Source: Roseinatronobacter domitianus (lineage in GTDB: Bacteria > Pseudomonadota > Alphaproteobacteria > Rhodobacterales > Rhodobacteraceae). Taken from it: a stretch of DNA of 64,000 nt. This document shows, in pieces, positions 45,815 to 55,296 of this stretch (within the stretch, counting starts at the first letter, position 1; each line of letters starts with the position of its first letter). The notes beneath the pieces were generated by a model. It was not told the DNA's origin. It did not search any database and saw nothing but the letters and a program-made list of their open reading frames with translations. Position numbers and translations under genes: made by a program. The stretch covers positions 1 to 64,000 of the forward strand of contig NZ_JALZWP010000009.1 of the NCBI RefSeq assembly GCF_023336755.1, written 5' to 3'.

Positions 45815-46762
45815 ATGTTTAAGACATTCATGACTACGGTCGCTGCTGCCGCGCTGCTTGCGCTGCCAGCAACCGCTTTCGAATTGGACGACCGTTACAC
45901 CGATGCCGATGGCGACCTGATCGCCGATATCCCCACCGACGAATCCCAATGGCTGGACCCGTCGGTATTGATCTTCGCCTATACCCCGGTGGAAGACCCT
46001 GCCGTTTATGCCGAAGTCTGGCAACCCTTCCTTGACCACATGTCAGAGCTGACCGGCAAGCCGGTGCAGTTCTTCCCGGTACAGTCGAACGCTGCACAGA
46101 TCGAAGCCATGCGTGCGGGCCGCCTGCATGTCGCAGGCTTCAACACCGGGTCGAACCCGCTGGCCGTGGCTTGTGCGGGCTTCCGGTCTTTTGCGATGAT
46201 GGCCGCCGCCGATGGCTCTTTCGGCTATGAGATGGAAATCATCACCCACCCCGATTCGGGCATCTCAACCGTCGAGGACATCAAGGGCCGCAATATGGCC
46301 TTCACCTCGGAAACATCGAATTCCGGGTTCAAGGCGCCCTCGGCCATTCTGGCATCGGAATTCGACATGCTGCCGGGCCGCGACTTTACACCCGCTTTTT
46401 CCGGTGCGCATGACCAATCCATTCTGGGCGTCGTTAACAAGGATTACGACGCGGCTGCCATTGCCAATTCTGTGCGCAATCGGATGGTCGCGCGCGATGT
46501 AATCAGCGAAGACGATTACGAAATCGTTTACACCTCGCAGACCTTCCCCACCACGGGTTACGGCACCGTCTATAACCTGCACCCCGACCTGCAAGCCAAA
46601 GTTCAGGAGGCGTTTTTCACCTTCGACTGGGCCGGCACCTCCATGGAAGAAGAGTTCCAGAACTCTGGTGAAGCGCAGTTCATCCCGATCACCTTTCTGG
46701 AAAACTGGTCTGTGATCCGCCAGATCGATGAAGCCAATGGCGTCAGCTACTCCTGCAATTAA
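45815..46762 (+). CDS. phnD: phosphonate-type ABC transporter, periplasmic binding protein
   Basis: 315 residues with a signal peptide (about 20 residues, ...LLALPATAFE). The PhnD/SsuA-like fold shows LIFAYTPVEDPAVYAEVWQPFLDHMSELTGKPVQFFPVQSNAAQIEAMRAGRLHVAGFNTGS and NMAFTSETSNSGFKAPSAILASEF. It could bind phosphonate, phosphite, or phosphate analogues; the family cannot be separated by eye. A Pho array drives it and no catabolic phn genes follow. Confidence 0.88.
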   Translation: MFKTFMTTVAAAALLALPATAFELDDRYTDADGDLIADIPTDESQWLDPSVLIFAYTPVEDPAVYAEVWQPFLDHMSELTGKPVQFFPVQSNAAQIEAMRAGRLHVAGFNTGSNPLAVACAGFRSFAMMAAADGSFGYEMEIITHPDSGISTVEDIKGRNMAFTSETSNSGFKAPSAILASEFDMLPGRDFTPAFSGAHDQSILGVVNKDYDAAAIANSVRNRMVARDVISEDDYEIVYTSQTFPTTGYGTVYNLHPDLQAKVQEAFFTFDWAGTSMEEEFQNSGEAQFIPITFLENWSVIRQIDEANGVSYSCN

Positions 46763-46837
46763 GCGTTGCAGGGTCCGCTATTTCAGCAGGCAGGGTCATC
46801 CCCTGCCTGTTGTTTTACCGTTTGGAAAGGGCGCGAC

Positions 46838-47665
46838 ATGCTGAAAATCGAAGGTCTGGGCAAGACCTACAAGACGGGAGACAAAGCGCTGAGCGATGTG
46901 TCCTTCGATATTCCGAAAGGTGAGGTTCTGGGCCTGATCGGCCCGTCGGGGGCGGGGAAATCCACGCTCATTCGCTGCATTAACCGGCTGGTGCAACCGA
47001 CCACCGGCAAAGTGTTGCTGAATGACCTGAACATCACCGATCTGCGCACCGGCGAATTGCGCCGCGCCCGCCGCCGGATTGGCATGATCTTTCAGGAATA
47101 CGCGTTGGTCGAACGCCTGACCGTCATGGAAAACGTGCTGTCGGGGCGTTTGGGCTATGTCGGGTTCTGGCGGTCTTTTCTGCGCAAATACCCCGCCGCC
47201 GATATTGCCAATGCCTACCGCTTGCTGGACCGCGTGGGGCTGATGCAACACGCCGACAAGCGCGCCGATGCGTTGTCGGGCGGGCAGCGGCAGCGTGTGG
47301 GGATTGCGCGGGCGCTGGCGCAAGACCCCGAATTGCTGCTGATCGACGAGCCGACCGCCAGCCTCGACCCGAAAACTAGCCGCCAGATCATGCGCCTGAT
47401 TGTCGAAATTTGCCGCGAGCGCGGTCTGCCTGCGATCATCAACATTCATGACGTTGTTCTGGCGCAGCAATTCAGCGACCGCATTATCGGGTTGCAAGCC
47501 GGGCGCGTGGTGTTCGACGGCCCACCATCGGAGCTGTCCGAAGACGCCTTGACGTTGATCTATGGTGCAGAGGATTGGACCGCCATGCGCAAGGGCGCGG
47601 ATGAAGATGCGGCGGCAGAGGCCGAGGAGCAAGCCGAGGCCGCAAAGATGATGAGCGCACTATGA
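46838..47665 (+). CDS. phnC: phosphonate-type ABC transporter ATP-binding protein
   Basis: 275 residues. Walker [10 protein letters not shown], signature [10 protein letters not shown] and Walker [14 protein letters not shown], with an Asp/Glu/Ala-rich tail. The start at 46838 has GGAAAGG upstream; the 73-bp gap after phnD is filled by an untranslated leader. Its stop overlaps the phnE start (ATGA). It energises the importer. Confidence 0.93.
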   Translation: MLKIEGLGKTYKTGDKALSDVSFDIPKGEVLGLIGPSGAGKSTLIRCINRLVQPTTGKVLLNDLNITDLRTGELRRARRRIGMIFQEYALVERLTVMENVLSGRLGYVGFWRSFLRKYPAADIANAYRLLDRVGLMQHADKRADALSGGQRQRVGIARALAQDPELLLIDEPTASLDPKTSRQIMRLIVEICRERGLPAIINIHDVVLAQQFSDRIIGLQAGRVVFDGPPSELSEDALTLIYGAEDWTAMRKGADEDAAAEAEEQAEAAKMMSAL

Positions 47666-48468
47666 GCCACATGGCCTATCCAACACAGTGGCGACGCCCG
47701 CCGATGATGGTCAAATCGCGTTTCTGGCGCATTGCGTTGACACTTGGCGCGATTGTCTACCTGTTGCTGGCCTTCAGCACCATCGAAGTGAATTACGCCC
47801 GCGTGATCGAGGGCTTGTCACGCGCGCAACGCTTTGTCGCGGGGTTCCTGCAACCCGATTTCACCTCGCGCTCGCGCGATATCTGGATCGGGATTGGCGA
47901 AAGCCTGACGATGACCTTTACGTCCACCGTGGTGGGGGTTCTGATCTCCATTCCTATCGGGCTGGGGGCCGCGCGCAATATCGCGCCGCGGCTGGTCTAC
48001 CTTGTCTGCCGCAGCATCATTGCGGTCAGCCGCTCGTTGCAAGAGATCATCATCGCCATCTTCTTCGTGGCGCTGTTCGGCTTTGGCGCGTTCGCGGGGT
48101 TCCTGACCCTGTCTTTCGCGACCATCGGGTTTATCGGAAAACTGCTGGCCGAAGAGATTGAAGACATTGACGAAAAACAGGCCGAAGCGATCCGGGCCAC
48201 CGGCGCAAGCTGGGTGCAACTGGTCAATTACGGCATTCAACCACAGGTCATGCCGCGCCTGATCGGGTTGTCGCTGTATCGCTTGGACATCAATTTCCGC
48301 GAATCCGCCGTCATTGGCATTGTCGGCGCGGGCGGCATTGGCGGCACGCTCAACACCGCTTTAGGCCGGTATGAGTATGACACGGCGGGCGCGATCCTGC
48401 TGATTATCATCGCGATTGTCATGGTGGCAGAGTATTCCTCTGGCTACTTGCGGAGGTTCCTGAAATGA
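47662..48468 (+). CDS. phnE: phosphonate-type ABC transporter permease 1
   Basis: 268 residues with about six membrane segments and the EAA-type loop [33 protein letters not shown] (about 170-202), as in PhnE. It overlaps phnC by four bases and its stop overlaps the second permease. Confidence 0.9.
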   Translation: MSHMAYPTQWRRPPMMVKSRFWRIALTLGAIVYLLLAFSTIEVNYARVIEGLSRAQRFVAGFLQPDFTSRSRDIWIGIGESLTMTFTSTVVGVLISIPIGLGAARNIAPRLVYLVCRSIIAVSRSLQEIIIAIFFVALFGFGAFAGFLTLSFATIGFIGKLLAEEIEDIDEKQAEAIRATGASWVQLVNYGIQPQVMPRLIGLSLYRLDINFRESAVIGIVGAGGIGGTLNTALGRYEYDTAGAILLIIIAIVMVAEYSSGYLRRFLK

Positions 48469-49277
48469 GCGCGACCGAAGCACAAGCACCGATATGGCGC
48501 CACCGCACCCCGAAAACCCGATTGGCCATCTGGGCCGGTTGGCTGGCCTGCGTCGCGCTGTTCGTCTGGTGCTGGGAGATGATGACAGAACGCACCATCT
48601 GGGCCTTCGTCTACGACGCGCCGGTCGCTGCGAATGACCTGCTGGGCCGTGCTTTTCCGCCGAAATGGGGCTATATCGACAGCCTGCTCTGGCCCTTGTG
48701 GGACACGATGAACATCGCCACGCTGGGCACCTTGCTGGGCATTGTAATGGCGGTGCCGCTGGCCTTTCTTGCAGCGTCGAACACAACCCCATCGCGCCAC
48801 ATCCTGCGCCCCATAGCCCTGTTCCTGATCGTGGCATCGCGGTCCATCAACTCGTTGATCTGGGCACTTCTTCTGGTGTCCATCCTAGGGCCGGGCATTC
48901 TGGCGGGGATTATCGCCATCGGGCTGCGGTCGGTCGGGTTTATCGGCAAGCTGCTGTATGAAGCGATCGAGGAAACCGATGTCAGGCAAATAGAGGCCGT
49001 GACCGCCACGGGCGCCAGCCAAGCGCAAATCCTGAACTATGCCATCGTGCCGCAAGTGCTGCCCACATTCTACGGCATCAGCGTGTTTCGCTGGGACATC
49101 AACATCCGTGAAAGCGCCATTCTGGGGCTGGTTGGCGCGGGTGGCATCGGCTTGCAACTTCAAGCGAGCATGAGCGTTCTGGCCTGGAACCAGGTGTCGC
49201 TGATCCTGCTGGTCATTCTGGGCACGGTCGTGGTCAGCGAATGGGTGTCCGCGAAGGTCCGCCACGCGATCATCTAA
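48465..49277 (+). CDS. phnE: phosphonate-type ABC transporter permease 2
   Basis: 270 residues, a second PhnE-type permease with EEDTVRQIEAV-like loop (EETDVRQIEAVTATGASQAQILNYAIVPQVLPTFYG) and the C-terminal NIRESAILGLVGAGGIGLQLQ. Two distinct PhnE subunits form a heterodimeric channel, a common arrangement in alphaproteobacteria. It overlaps phnE1 by four bases; a hairpin at 49302-49329 follows. Confidence 0.9.
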   Translation: MSATEAQAPIWRHRTPKTRLAIWAGWLACVALFVWCWEMMTERTIWAFVYDAPVAANDLLGRAFPPKWGYIDSLLWPLWDTMNIATLGTLLGIVMAVPLAFLAASNTTPSRHILRPIALFLIVASRSINSLIWALLLVSILGPGILAGIIAIGLRSVGFIGKLLYEAIEETDVRQIEAVTATGASQAQILNYAIVPQVLPTFYGISVFRWDINIRESAILGLVGAGGIGLQLQASMSVLAWNQVSLILLVILGTVVVSEWVSAKVRHAII

Positions 49278-49301
49278 CCCCATGCCCATCGCACAGGCAC
49301 C

Positions 49302-49329
49302 GCCGCCGCAAGCAACCACTTGCGGCGGC
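49302..49329 (+). terminator. hairpin after the phn operon
   Basis: A perfect 11-bp stem GCCGCCGCAAG (49302-49312) / CTTGCGGCGGC (49319-49329) 24 bases after the phnE2 stop. There is no clear T-run, so it may be a weak or Rho-linked terminator. Confidence 0.5.
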
Positions 49330-49524
49330 CACTTGGTTGACAAAGCCCGTGCCGGAACCTACGACCCATGAAAGATTGGGGCGCGGCCTGACATTTGCGG
49401 GCATAGTTCGTAAGCAAACCGACCCCAAAATTCAGATTGCCGTGACGGATCATGCTACCAAAAGATTACACATGCGCCGGGCATTCTGCACCTTGCCAAG
49501 CTTTGCTCCCCTTCTAGCGACAGG

Positions 49525-50580
49525 ATGATGCGCATGCGATCTGCCCCGGAATTGACAATCGCAGGCCGCGCCATCGGCCCCATGCATCCGCCCTTGGTCA
49601 TTGCCGAGATCGGCATCAACCATGGCGGCGATCTGGCCGTCGCCAAAGAAATGGTGCGCCTTGCCGCCGCCTCTGGCTGCGAATGTGTCAAGCATCAGAC
49701 GCATATTCTGGAAGACGAGATGACGGATGAGGCCAAGTCGATCTTCCCGCCCAATGCAGATGTGTCGATCTGGGATGTCATGGCATCCTGCGCGCTCTCG
49801 TTGGAAGATGAGGCAGAGCTGAAGCGCTACACCGAAAGCCTTGGGGTGATCTACATCTCCACCCCGTTTTCGCGCGCGGCTGCCGATTTTCTGGACACGC
49901 TTGACGTGCCGGCCTTCAAGATCGGTTCGGGAGAGGCCGACAACCTGCCGCTGATCCGCCATATCGCGCGCAAGGGACGGCCCATCATTCTGTCCACGGG
50001 GATGCAAAGCATCGACAGCATCCGCGCGGCGGTCGATATTCTCGATGCCGAAGGCGCGGATTATGCGCTGCTGGAATGCACAAACCTCTATCCCAGCCCG
50101 CCCGAAATCGTATCGCTGCGCGGTGTCACCGAATTGCGCGAGGCATTCCCGAAGGCCGTTGTCGGCTTTTCGGACCATTCCATCGGCCCGGAAATGGCGC
50201 TGGCTTCGGTCGCGCTTGGCGCGTCGATTCTGGAGCGGCACTATACCGATACGCGCTACCGCAAGGGCCCCGACATTATCAATTCGATGGACCCGGCGGA
50301 ACTGCGCTTCCTGATCGACCGTTCGCGGGAAATCTGGATTGCGGCCAACAACCCCAAGGCGCGTAGCACCGCCGAGGAAGATGTTTACCGTTTCGCCCGC
50401 GCCAGCATCGTCGCAGATACCGACCTGCCCCAAGGCCATGTGCTGACCGAAGCCGATATCTGGGCGCGCCGCCCCGGTTCCGGTGAAATCGCTGGTTATG
50501 ATTTCGACAAGGTCGTGGGGCGCACACTGACCCGCGCCGTTACCCGGAACACGCAGTTGAAATGGTCCGATTTGACATGA
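49525..50580 (+). CDS. neuB: N-acetylneuraminate (sialic acid) synthase
   Basis: 351 residues. The TIM-barrel NeuB domain has IAEIGINHGGD and IYISTPFSRAAADFLDTLDVPAFKIGSGEADN, and the C-terminal SAF/antifreeze-like domain follows (ADTDLPQGHVLTEADIWARRPGSG). It condenses ManNAc (or a related hexosamine) with phosphoenolpyruvate. It opens a nine-gene overlapping operon; legionaminate or pseudaminate synthases have the same fold, but no pathway genes for those sugars are next to it. Confidence 0.9.
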   Translation: MMRMRSAPELTIAGRAIGPMHPPLVIAEIGINHGGDLAVAKEMVRLAAASGCECVKHQTHILEDEMTDEAKSIFPPNADVSIWDVMASCALSLEDEAELKRYTESLGVIYISTPFSRAAADFLDTLDVPAFKIGSGEADNLPLIRHIARKGRPIILSTGMQSIDSIRAAVDILDAEGADYALLECTNLYPSPPEIVSLRGVTELREAFPKAVVGFSDHSIGPEMALASVALGASILERHYTDTRYRKGPDIINSMDPAELRFLIDRSREIWIAANNPKARSTAEEDVYRFARASIVADTDLPQGHVLTEADIWARRPGSGEIAGYDFDKVVGRTLTRAVTRNTQLKWSDLT

Positions 50581-51707
50581 CCAAGCCGCGCCGCATCCTC
50601 TTCGTCACCGGCACGCGCGCCGATTTCGGCAAGCTGGAACCGCTGGCGCTTGCGGCGCGCGATGCGGGGCATCATGTGTCGTTTTTCGTGACCGGAATGC
50701 ACATGCTGCCCGCCTACGGGCTGACCAAGGTCGAGGTGCATCGCGTGCCGGGCGTGGATGTGGTCGAATTCCTCAACCACCGCGAGGGCGACCCGCAGGA
50801 CGTGATCTTTGCCAAGACGGTTATCGGCTTTTCCGACCATCTGCGGGTAGAGCCGCCCGATCTGGTTGTAATTCATGGCGACCGGGTCGAAGCCATGGCC
50901 ACCGCGCTGGTCTGCGCCACGAATTACATCCGCTGCGCGCATATCGAAGGCGGCGAAGTGTCGGGCACCATTGACGAGGTGTTTCGGCATTGCAACACCA
51001 AGCTGGCGCATAGCCACCTTGTCAGTTCGCTGACCGCGCGCCGCCGCGTGCTGGCCATGGGCGAAAGCGCCGATTGCGTGCATGTCATCGGCTCGCCTGA
51101 ACTCGACACCCATTCCGCGCCCTCTGGTGTCACGCTTGATGCGGTGCGCGCGCGCTATGACATTCCCTTCGACAGCTATGGCATCGTGATCTTTCACCCG
51201 GTCACGTCAGAAGCCTCTAGCATGGGCCAACAGGCCGCCGACCTGTTTCGCGTGCTGGACGCGTCGGGCCATGGCTTTGTCGTAATCCGCCCCAATAACG
51301 ACCCCGGCGTAGATGCGATTCAGGCGGTGATCGCCGCCCTGCCACCGGCGCGGTTCCGGGTACTGCCGTCGATGCGGTTTGCACATTTCTCGGAACTCTT
51401 GCGCAACGCGGCGGCCATCATCGGCAATTCCAGCACCGGCGTGCGCGAGGCGCCGTTCCTTGGCATCCCCAGCCTTGATATCGGCACGCGCCAGACCAAT
51501 CGCGCGCTCAGTGCCTCTGTGCATCAAGCCGCCGCTGACGACCACGCCGGAATCGCCACGTTCCTGCGCGACGACTGGGGCAAGCGCCACGCCCCCAGCC
51601 AGGAATTCGGCGCAGGTCGGGCCGCCGATAATTTCCTGTCGGTTCTGGCCGATCCCGTTTTCTGGACGCGGCCCCTGCAAAAACACTTCACCGAAGGTGC
51701 AACATGA
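50577..51707 (+). CDS. neuC: UDP-N-acetylglucosamine 2-epimerase (hydrolysing)
   Basis: 376 residues. The glycogen-phosphorylase-like epimerase fold opens VTGTRADFGKLEPL and has CAHIEGGEVSGTIDEVFRHCNTKLAHSHLVS and IIGNSSTGVREAPFLGIPSLDIGTRQTNR, as in NeuC rather than WecB. It releases ManNAc and UDP from UDP-GlcNAc for NeuB. Its start overlaps neuB by four bases. A legionaminate-type variant (LegG) is possible but less simple. Confidence 0.9.
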   Translation: MTKPRRILFVTGTRADFGKLEPLALAARDAGHHVSFFVTGMHMLPAYGLTKVEVHRVPGVDVVEFLNHREGDPQDVIFAKTVIGFSDHLRVEPPDLVVIHGDRVEAMATALVCATNYIRCAHIEGGEVSGTIDEVFRHCNTKLAHSHLVSSLTARRRVLAMGESADCVHVIGSPELDTHSAPSGVTLDAVRARYDIPFDSYGIVIFHPVTSEASSMGQQAADLFRVLDASGHGFVVIRPNNDPGVDAIQAVIAALPPARFRVLPSMRFAHFSELLRNAAAIIGNSSTGVREAPFLGIPSLDIGTRQTNRALSASVHQAAADDHAGIATFLRDDWGKRHAPSQEFGAGRAADNFLSVLADPVFWTRPLQKHFTEGAT

Positions 51708-52393
51708 CCGCGCCTTGCCTTGCCATTGTGCCGCTGCGCGCAGGCTCCAAGGGGCTGCCGGGCAAGAATACCCGGTTGCTGGCGGGCCGCCCGCTTTATG
51801 CGCATGCGCTTGAACAGGCGCGTGCCGCAGGCATTTCCCCAGCGCTTGTCACCAGCGATATTGCGGAACTGGCCAGCGCCGAGCTTGGCCCCGGTGCGCG
51901 TTTCGCGCCCCGCCCGGCGCATCTGGCGCAGGATACCACGCCAATGGATGCCGTGCTGGACCATGTGCTGACCCATGACGCGCCCGGCCCCGCGACCATT
52001 GTGCTGTTGCAGGCCACCACGCCGCTGCGCGCGCCGCAGGACATTGCGCGCGCAATCGCACTGCATGCCACTGGCGAGCATGCCTTGGTGATGTCCGCCA
52101 CCCGCGCCGAGTCTGGCGTGCTGAAATGGGGCACCGCCGAAAACGGGCGTTTTGTGCCCTTGTCGCGCGATGCCGCGCATTGCTTCACCAATCGCGCCGA
52201 ACTGCCTCCTGTCTATAGGCCAGATGGCGCGGTCTATGTCTTTGACGCCGACGCCTATCGCCGCGCGGGCAGCCTTGGCGCCTTGGCAGTGCACGGCGTG
52301 GGCATGGTGGAAACACCGCTCGACCGCGCATTCGACATCGACACATTGGCGGATTTCAGCCGTGTCGAAGCGTTGCTGGAGGCGCGCGCATGA
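51704..52393 (+). CDS. neuA: CMP-sialic acid synthetase
   Basis: 229 residues. The nucleotide-binding motif IVPLRAGSKGLPGKNTR and LLQATTPLRAPQDI are diagnostic of CMP-nonulosonate synthetases. It activates the NeuB product with CTP. The short, single-domain form lacks the C-terminal esterase of some NeuA proteins. It overlaps neuC by four bases. Confidence 0.9.
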   Translation: MTAPCLAIVPLRAGSKGLPGKNTRLLAGRPLYAHALEQARAAGISPALVTSDIAELASAELGPGARFAPRPAHLAQDTTPMDAVLDHVLTHDAPGPATIVLLQATTPLRAPQDIARAIALHATGEHALVMSATRAESGVLKWGTAENGRFVPLSRDAAHCFTNRAELPPVYRPDGAVYVFDADAYRRAGSLGALAVHGVGMVETPLDRAFDIDTLADFSRVEALLEARA

Positions 52394-53232
52394 GCTGGCC
52401 CAATCTGTTCATCGTCGGCGCCATGAAGGCGGGCACCACGGCGCTGCACGCCTATCTGGACCAGCACCCAGACATCTTTATGTGCGACCCGAAGGAACCC
52501 AGCTACTTTTCCAAAAGCAGCCCGGACCAGCAAGATACCGAACGCTATCTGGCGCTGTTCAAGGCGGGCGCGGGCTGTCGCTACCGGGGCGAGTCGAGCA
52601 CGCAATACACCAAGCACCCCACTGTGACGAATGCGCCCGCGCGGCTGGCAGATGCCTGCCCAGAGGCGCGCATAATCTACATGATCCGTGAACCCGTAGC
52701 GCGGATCGTCAGCCAGTATTTGTTCAACCGGCGGGTGCATGGCGAAACGCGCCCGCTGCGCGAAGCCGTGGCGGCAGACCCGCGCTACCGCGATTATGGC
52801 GACTACGCGGCGCAGATACGCCCCTACCAGAAGCGTTTTGGCCCGGTCATGGTGCTTCAGGCAGAAGACTTGGCAAAAGCCCCCCAAGCTATAATGGATC
52901 GGGTTTGCAATGGGCTGGACTTGCCTACGATCCGCGTTGAGCAGGGCGAACAACGCAATCGCACGGCGGACGCGCTACGCCGCCATGACGTGGCGACGCG
53001 GGTGCTGATCCGGCCCGAGCTGGAGCCACTGCGCCGCGTGGTCAAGGCCGTGGGGGCCAAGCAACTGGTGCAAAGCCTTTGGGACAGGTTCAACCCCCCG
53101 GCCCCGATGCCGGTGACAGACGCAGAGCGCGCCGGGCTGGAACGTGATCTGGCGGATTGGCGGGCAGAGCAAGCACACGCCATTGCCCCGTTGCTGGATG
53201 GCCGCCCTCTAGCGTGGAATACAAATGTGTAA
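52390..53232 (+). CDS. sulfotransferase, probably acting on the surface glycan
   Basis: 280 residues. The 5'-phosphosulfate loop VGAMKAGTTALHAYLDQHP (about 8-26) and the 3'-phosphate site IREPVARIVSQYLFNRR (about 98-114) identify a PAPS-dependent sulfotransferase. It sits inside the neu operon (ATGA overlap with neuA), suggesting sulfation of the polysaccharide or its precursor. The exact acceptor is unknown. Confidence 0.85.
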   Translation: MSWPNLFIVGAMKAGTTALHAYLDQHPDIFMCDPKEPSYFSKSSPDQQDTERYLALFKAGAGCRYRGESSTQYTKHPTVTNAPARLADACPEARIIYMIREPVARIVSQYLFNRRVHGETRPLREAVAADPRYRDYGDYAAQIRPYQKRFGPVMVLQAEDLAKAPQAIMDRVCNGLDLPTIRVEQGEQRNRTADALRRHDVATRVLIRPELEPLRRVVKAVGAKQLVQSLWDRFNPPAPMPVTDAERAGLERDLADWRAEQAHAIAPLLDGRPLAWNTNV

Positions 53233-54100
53233 TGCACCCTACGCCCAACAGGTGTCGGAGGCAGATCCGCAGATCACCCTGTGCTTTTTCGGGATCACCA
53301 GATCCCTGCCGCACACAATAGATGCATTGCGCCAAAATGTGATCAATCCAGCGCAAGCCCTCGGACCTTGCCGCATTTTTGCGCATTTCTTCGACCAGCG
53401 TCAGATCGACAACCCACGCAGTGGCGAACATGTCGGTGTCGGCGCAGATGACTGGAAACTGCTTGCACCAGACTGGATACAGATCGACCCACCGGACCAA
53501 TTCCTGCCGCAGATAGAGGCGAACAAGATCACATCTTTCGGTGACACATGGGGCGATGGCGGACGCTCACGTCGCAATCTATTGCACCAGCTTCGGTCGC
53601 TTGACATTGTGACAGAAGCAGCACTGGCAGACCCAGTACCGGATCGCACCGAACTGTTTCTGTTCTTGCGCCCCGACCTTCTATACCATGATGATTTTAC
53701 CGGCGCAGTTGGGCGGCTTTTGCAAGACCGGGCGGATCAGGTAGTCACAGTGGCGAATTGGCAGCATTGGCGCGGGCTAAACGACCGGTTTGCTCTATGC
53801 AAAGGGCGCGTGGCCGCCCGAACTTACGGGAATAGGCTGGGCGCCGCGCTAGAGTATTGCAGCGCCTACGGCCCACTACATGGCGAAAAACTGCTGAAAC
53901 ATGTGGTTAGAACTAACCCAGTAACCCTGCGACTGACCAAGCTACGGGCAAGCCGGGTGCGGGCCAATGGAACGCGCAAGCCTGAATCTTTCCTGCATTA
54001 CCGACTGCATAACCTAAAATGGAACGCTATTGCGATGAGCTACAGAATTTACAAGGCGACCGGTCTGGCCCAATTACGGAAAGGACGTTCGCGACCATGA
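53225..54100 (+). CDS. unrecognised protein of the glycan operon, GC-poor
   Basis: 291 residues, family not recognised. It opens ITLCFFGITRSLPHTIDALRQNVINPAQALGPCRIFAHFFDQ and has RNLLHQLRSLDIVTEAALADPVPDRTELFLFLRPDLLYHDDF, an alpha/beta pattern that could be a nucleotide-sugar-binding fold. No signal peptide or membrane helix. Base composition is lower in GC than its neighbours, which suggests separate acquisition. It overlaps the sulfotransferase by eight bases and the next gene by four. A glycosyltransferase role is only a guess. Confidence 0.55.
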   Translation: MCNAPYAQQVSEADPQITLCFFGITRSLPHTIDALRQNVINPAQALGPCRIFAHFFDQRQIDNPRSGEHVGVGADDWKLLAPDWIQIDPPDQFLPQIEANKITSFGDTWGDGGRSRRNLLHQLRSLDIVTEAALADPVPDRTELFLFLRPDLLYHDDFTGAVGRLLQDRADQVVTVANWQHWRGLNDRFALCKGRVAARTYGNRLGAALEYCSAYGPLHGEKLLKHVVRTNPVTLRLTKLRASRVRANGTRKPESFLHYRLHNLKWNAIAMSYRIYKATGLAQLRKGRSRP

Positions 54101-55296
54101 CCCGTCTGAGTATCTTGGCCATCTCGCATGAATCACTGCTGTATGGCGCACCGCGCAGCCTGATTTTCGCATGCCTGCATCTTGTGCAGAGGCACGATAT
54201 TCGTCTGTTGACACATGGCGCGGGTGATCTGGTGAGCTTCGCACGTGAACAGGGAATTGACATAAAGGTGTTGAACCCCTGCAATGGGGTTCCCGACACC
54301 ACACGCGCCCCGCTTACCTACAGGGTGGAACAGGCATGGCTGCGGGTGCAGAGGCGGCTGTGCAAGTTGGCGCGGCTGGGACGGGTCTGGCGCGAAGCTC
54401 GCATAGTGGACCTTGTATATGTCAACACAGTGCTGCATTCCGCCCCTGTTTTGGCCGCTTGGCTGCGCAAGCGGCCCGTCGTGATCCATGTGCGCGAGGC
54501 TGAAAACTACCTCAAACCGCGCGGTCGGGCGCTGGGGCGGTTGTCACGTATGCTGGGCCGGGCGCGCGCGGTGATCTGTGTGTCAGAAGCCGTGCGCAAA
54601 CTGGTGCTGGAGGTGCCGGGCACCGGATTGCGCCCAGACCAGGTTCACACAGTTTACAATGGTATTCACGCCGAGCAATTCCGTCCAGACCCGGCGCAGG
54701 GACAGGCTTTGCGCGCGCAGTTGGGGATCGCTGAAGACGCTCCTGTGGTGGCGTTTCTGGGCAGCATGAAACCTCGCAAAGGGTTGGACCTGCTAATGGC
54801 GGCCGCTCAGGGCTTGCAGGCGCAAAATCCCGATCTGCATTATATTATTGGTGGCGGCAGCGCCGAGGATATTGCCGCTTTCCGCGCCGCGCATCTGCCG
54901 GATGCGCTGGCACCAAGAGTGCATTTCCTGGGCTTCGTGCAGGATGTGCGGCCGGTTCTGTGGGCTGCCGATATTTTCACCATGCTGTCGCGGGTCGAAC
55001 CCTTTGCGCGGGTGAACCTTGAAGCCTCTGCCGCCGGCTGCGCGGTGCTGGCCACCGCTGTAGATGGCAATCCAGAGATTTTCACGCATGAGGACAACGC
55101 CCTACTGGTTGCGTCCGACGATACCGATGCCATTCGTGATAGTCTGGCGCGGCTTGTGTCGGACCCGGCCTTGCGGGACCGGCTGTCGGCCCGCGCGCAG
55201 GCCGTCGTGACCGAACGTTTCACAATGGAAGCCTGCCACAACCAGATAGAGGCGATCCTGACGGACGCGGTTCAAGCAAAGCGCGCGGTTCCATGA
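54097..55296 (+). CDS. glycosyltransferase family 4
   Basis: 399 residues with two Rossmann-like domains. The C-terminal GT4 signature is VAFLGSMKPRKGLDLLMAAAQGL ... FTMLSRVEPFARVNLEASAAGCAVLATAVDGNPEIF. It transfers a sugar from a nucleotide donor. It overlaps the previous gene by four bases (ATGA) and the next by four. Confidence 0.85.
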   Translation: MTRLSILAISHESLLYGAPRSLIFACLHLVQRHDIRLLTHGAGDLVSFAREQGIDIKVLNPCNGVPDTTRAPLTYRVEQAWLRVQRRLCKLARLGRVWREARIVDLVYVNTVLHSAPVLAAWLRKRPVVIHVREAENYLKPRGRALGRLSRMLGRARAVICVSEAVRKLVLEVPGTGLRPDQVHTVYNGIHAEQFRPDPAQGQALRAQLGIAEDAPVVAFLGSMKPRKGLDLLMAAAQGLQAQNPDLHYIIGGGSAEDIAAFRAAHLPDALAPRVHFLGFVQDVRPVLWAADIFTMLSRVEPFARVNLEASAAGCAVLATAVDGNPEIFTHEDNALLVASDDTDAIRDSLARLVSDPALRDRLSARAQAVVTERFTMEACHNQIEAILTDAVQAKRAVP

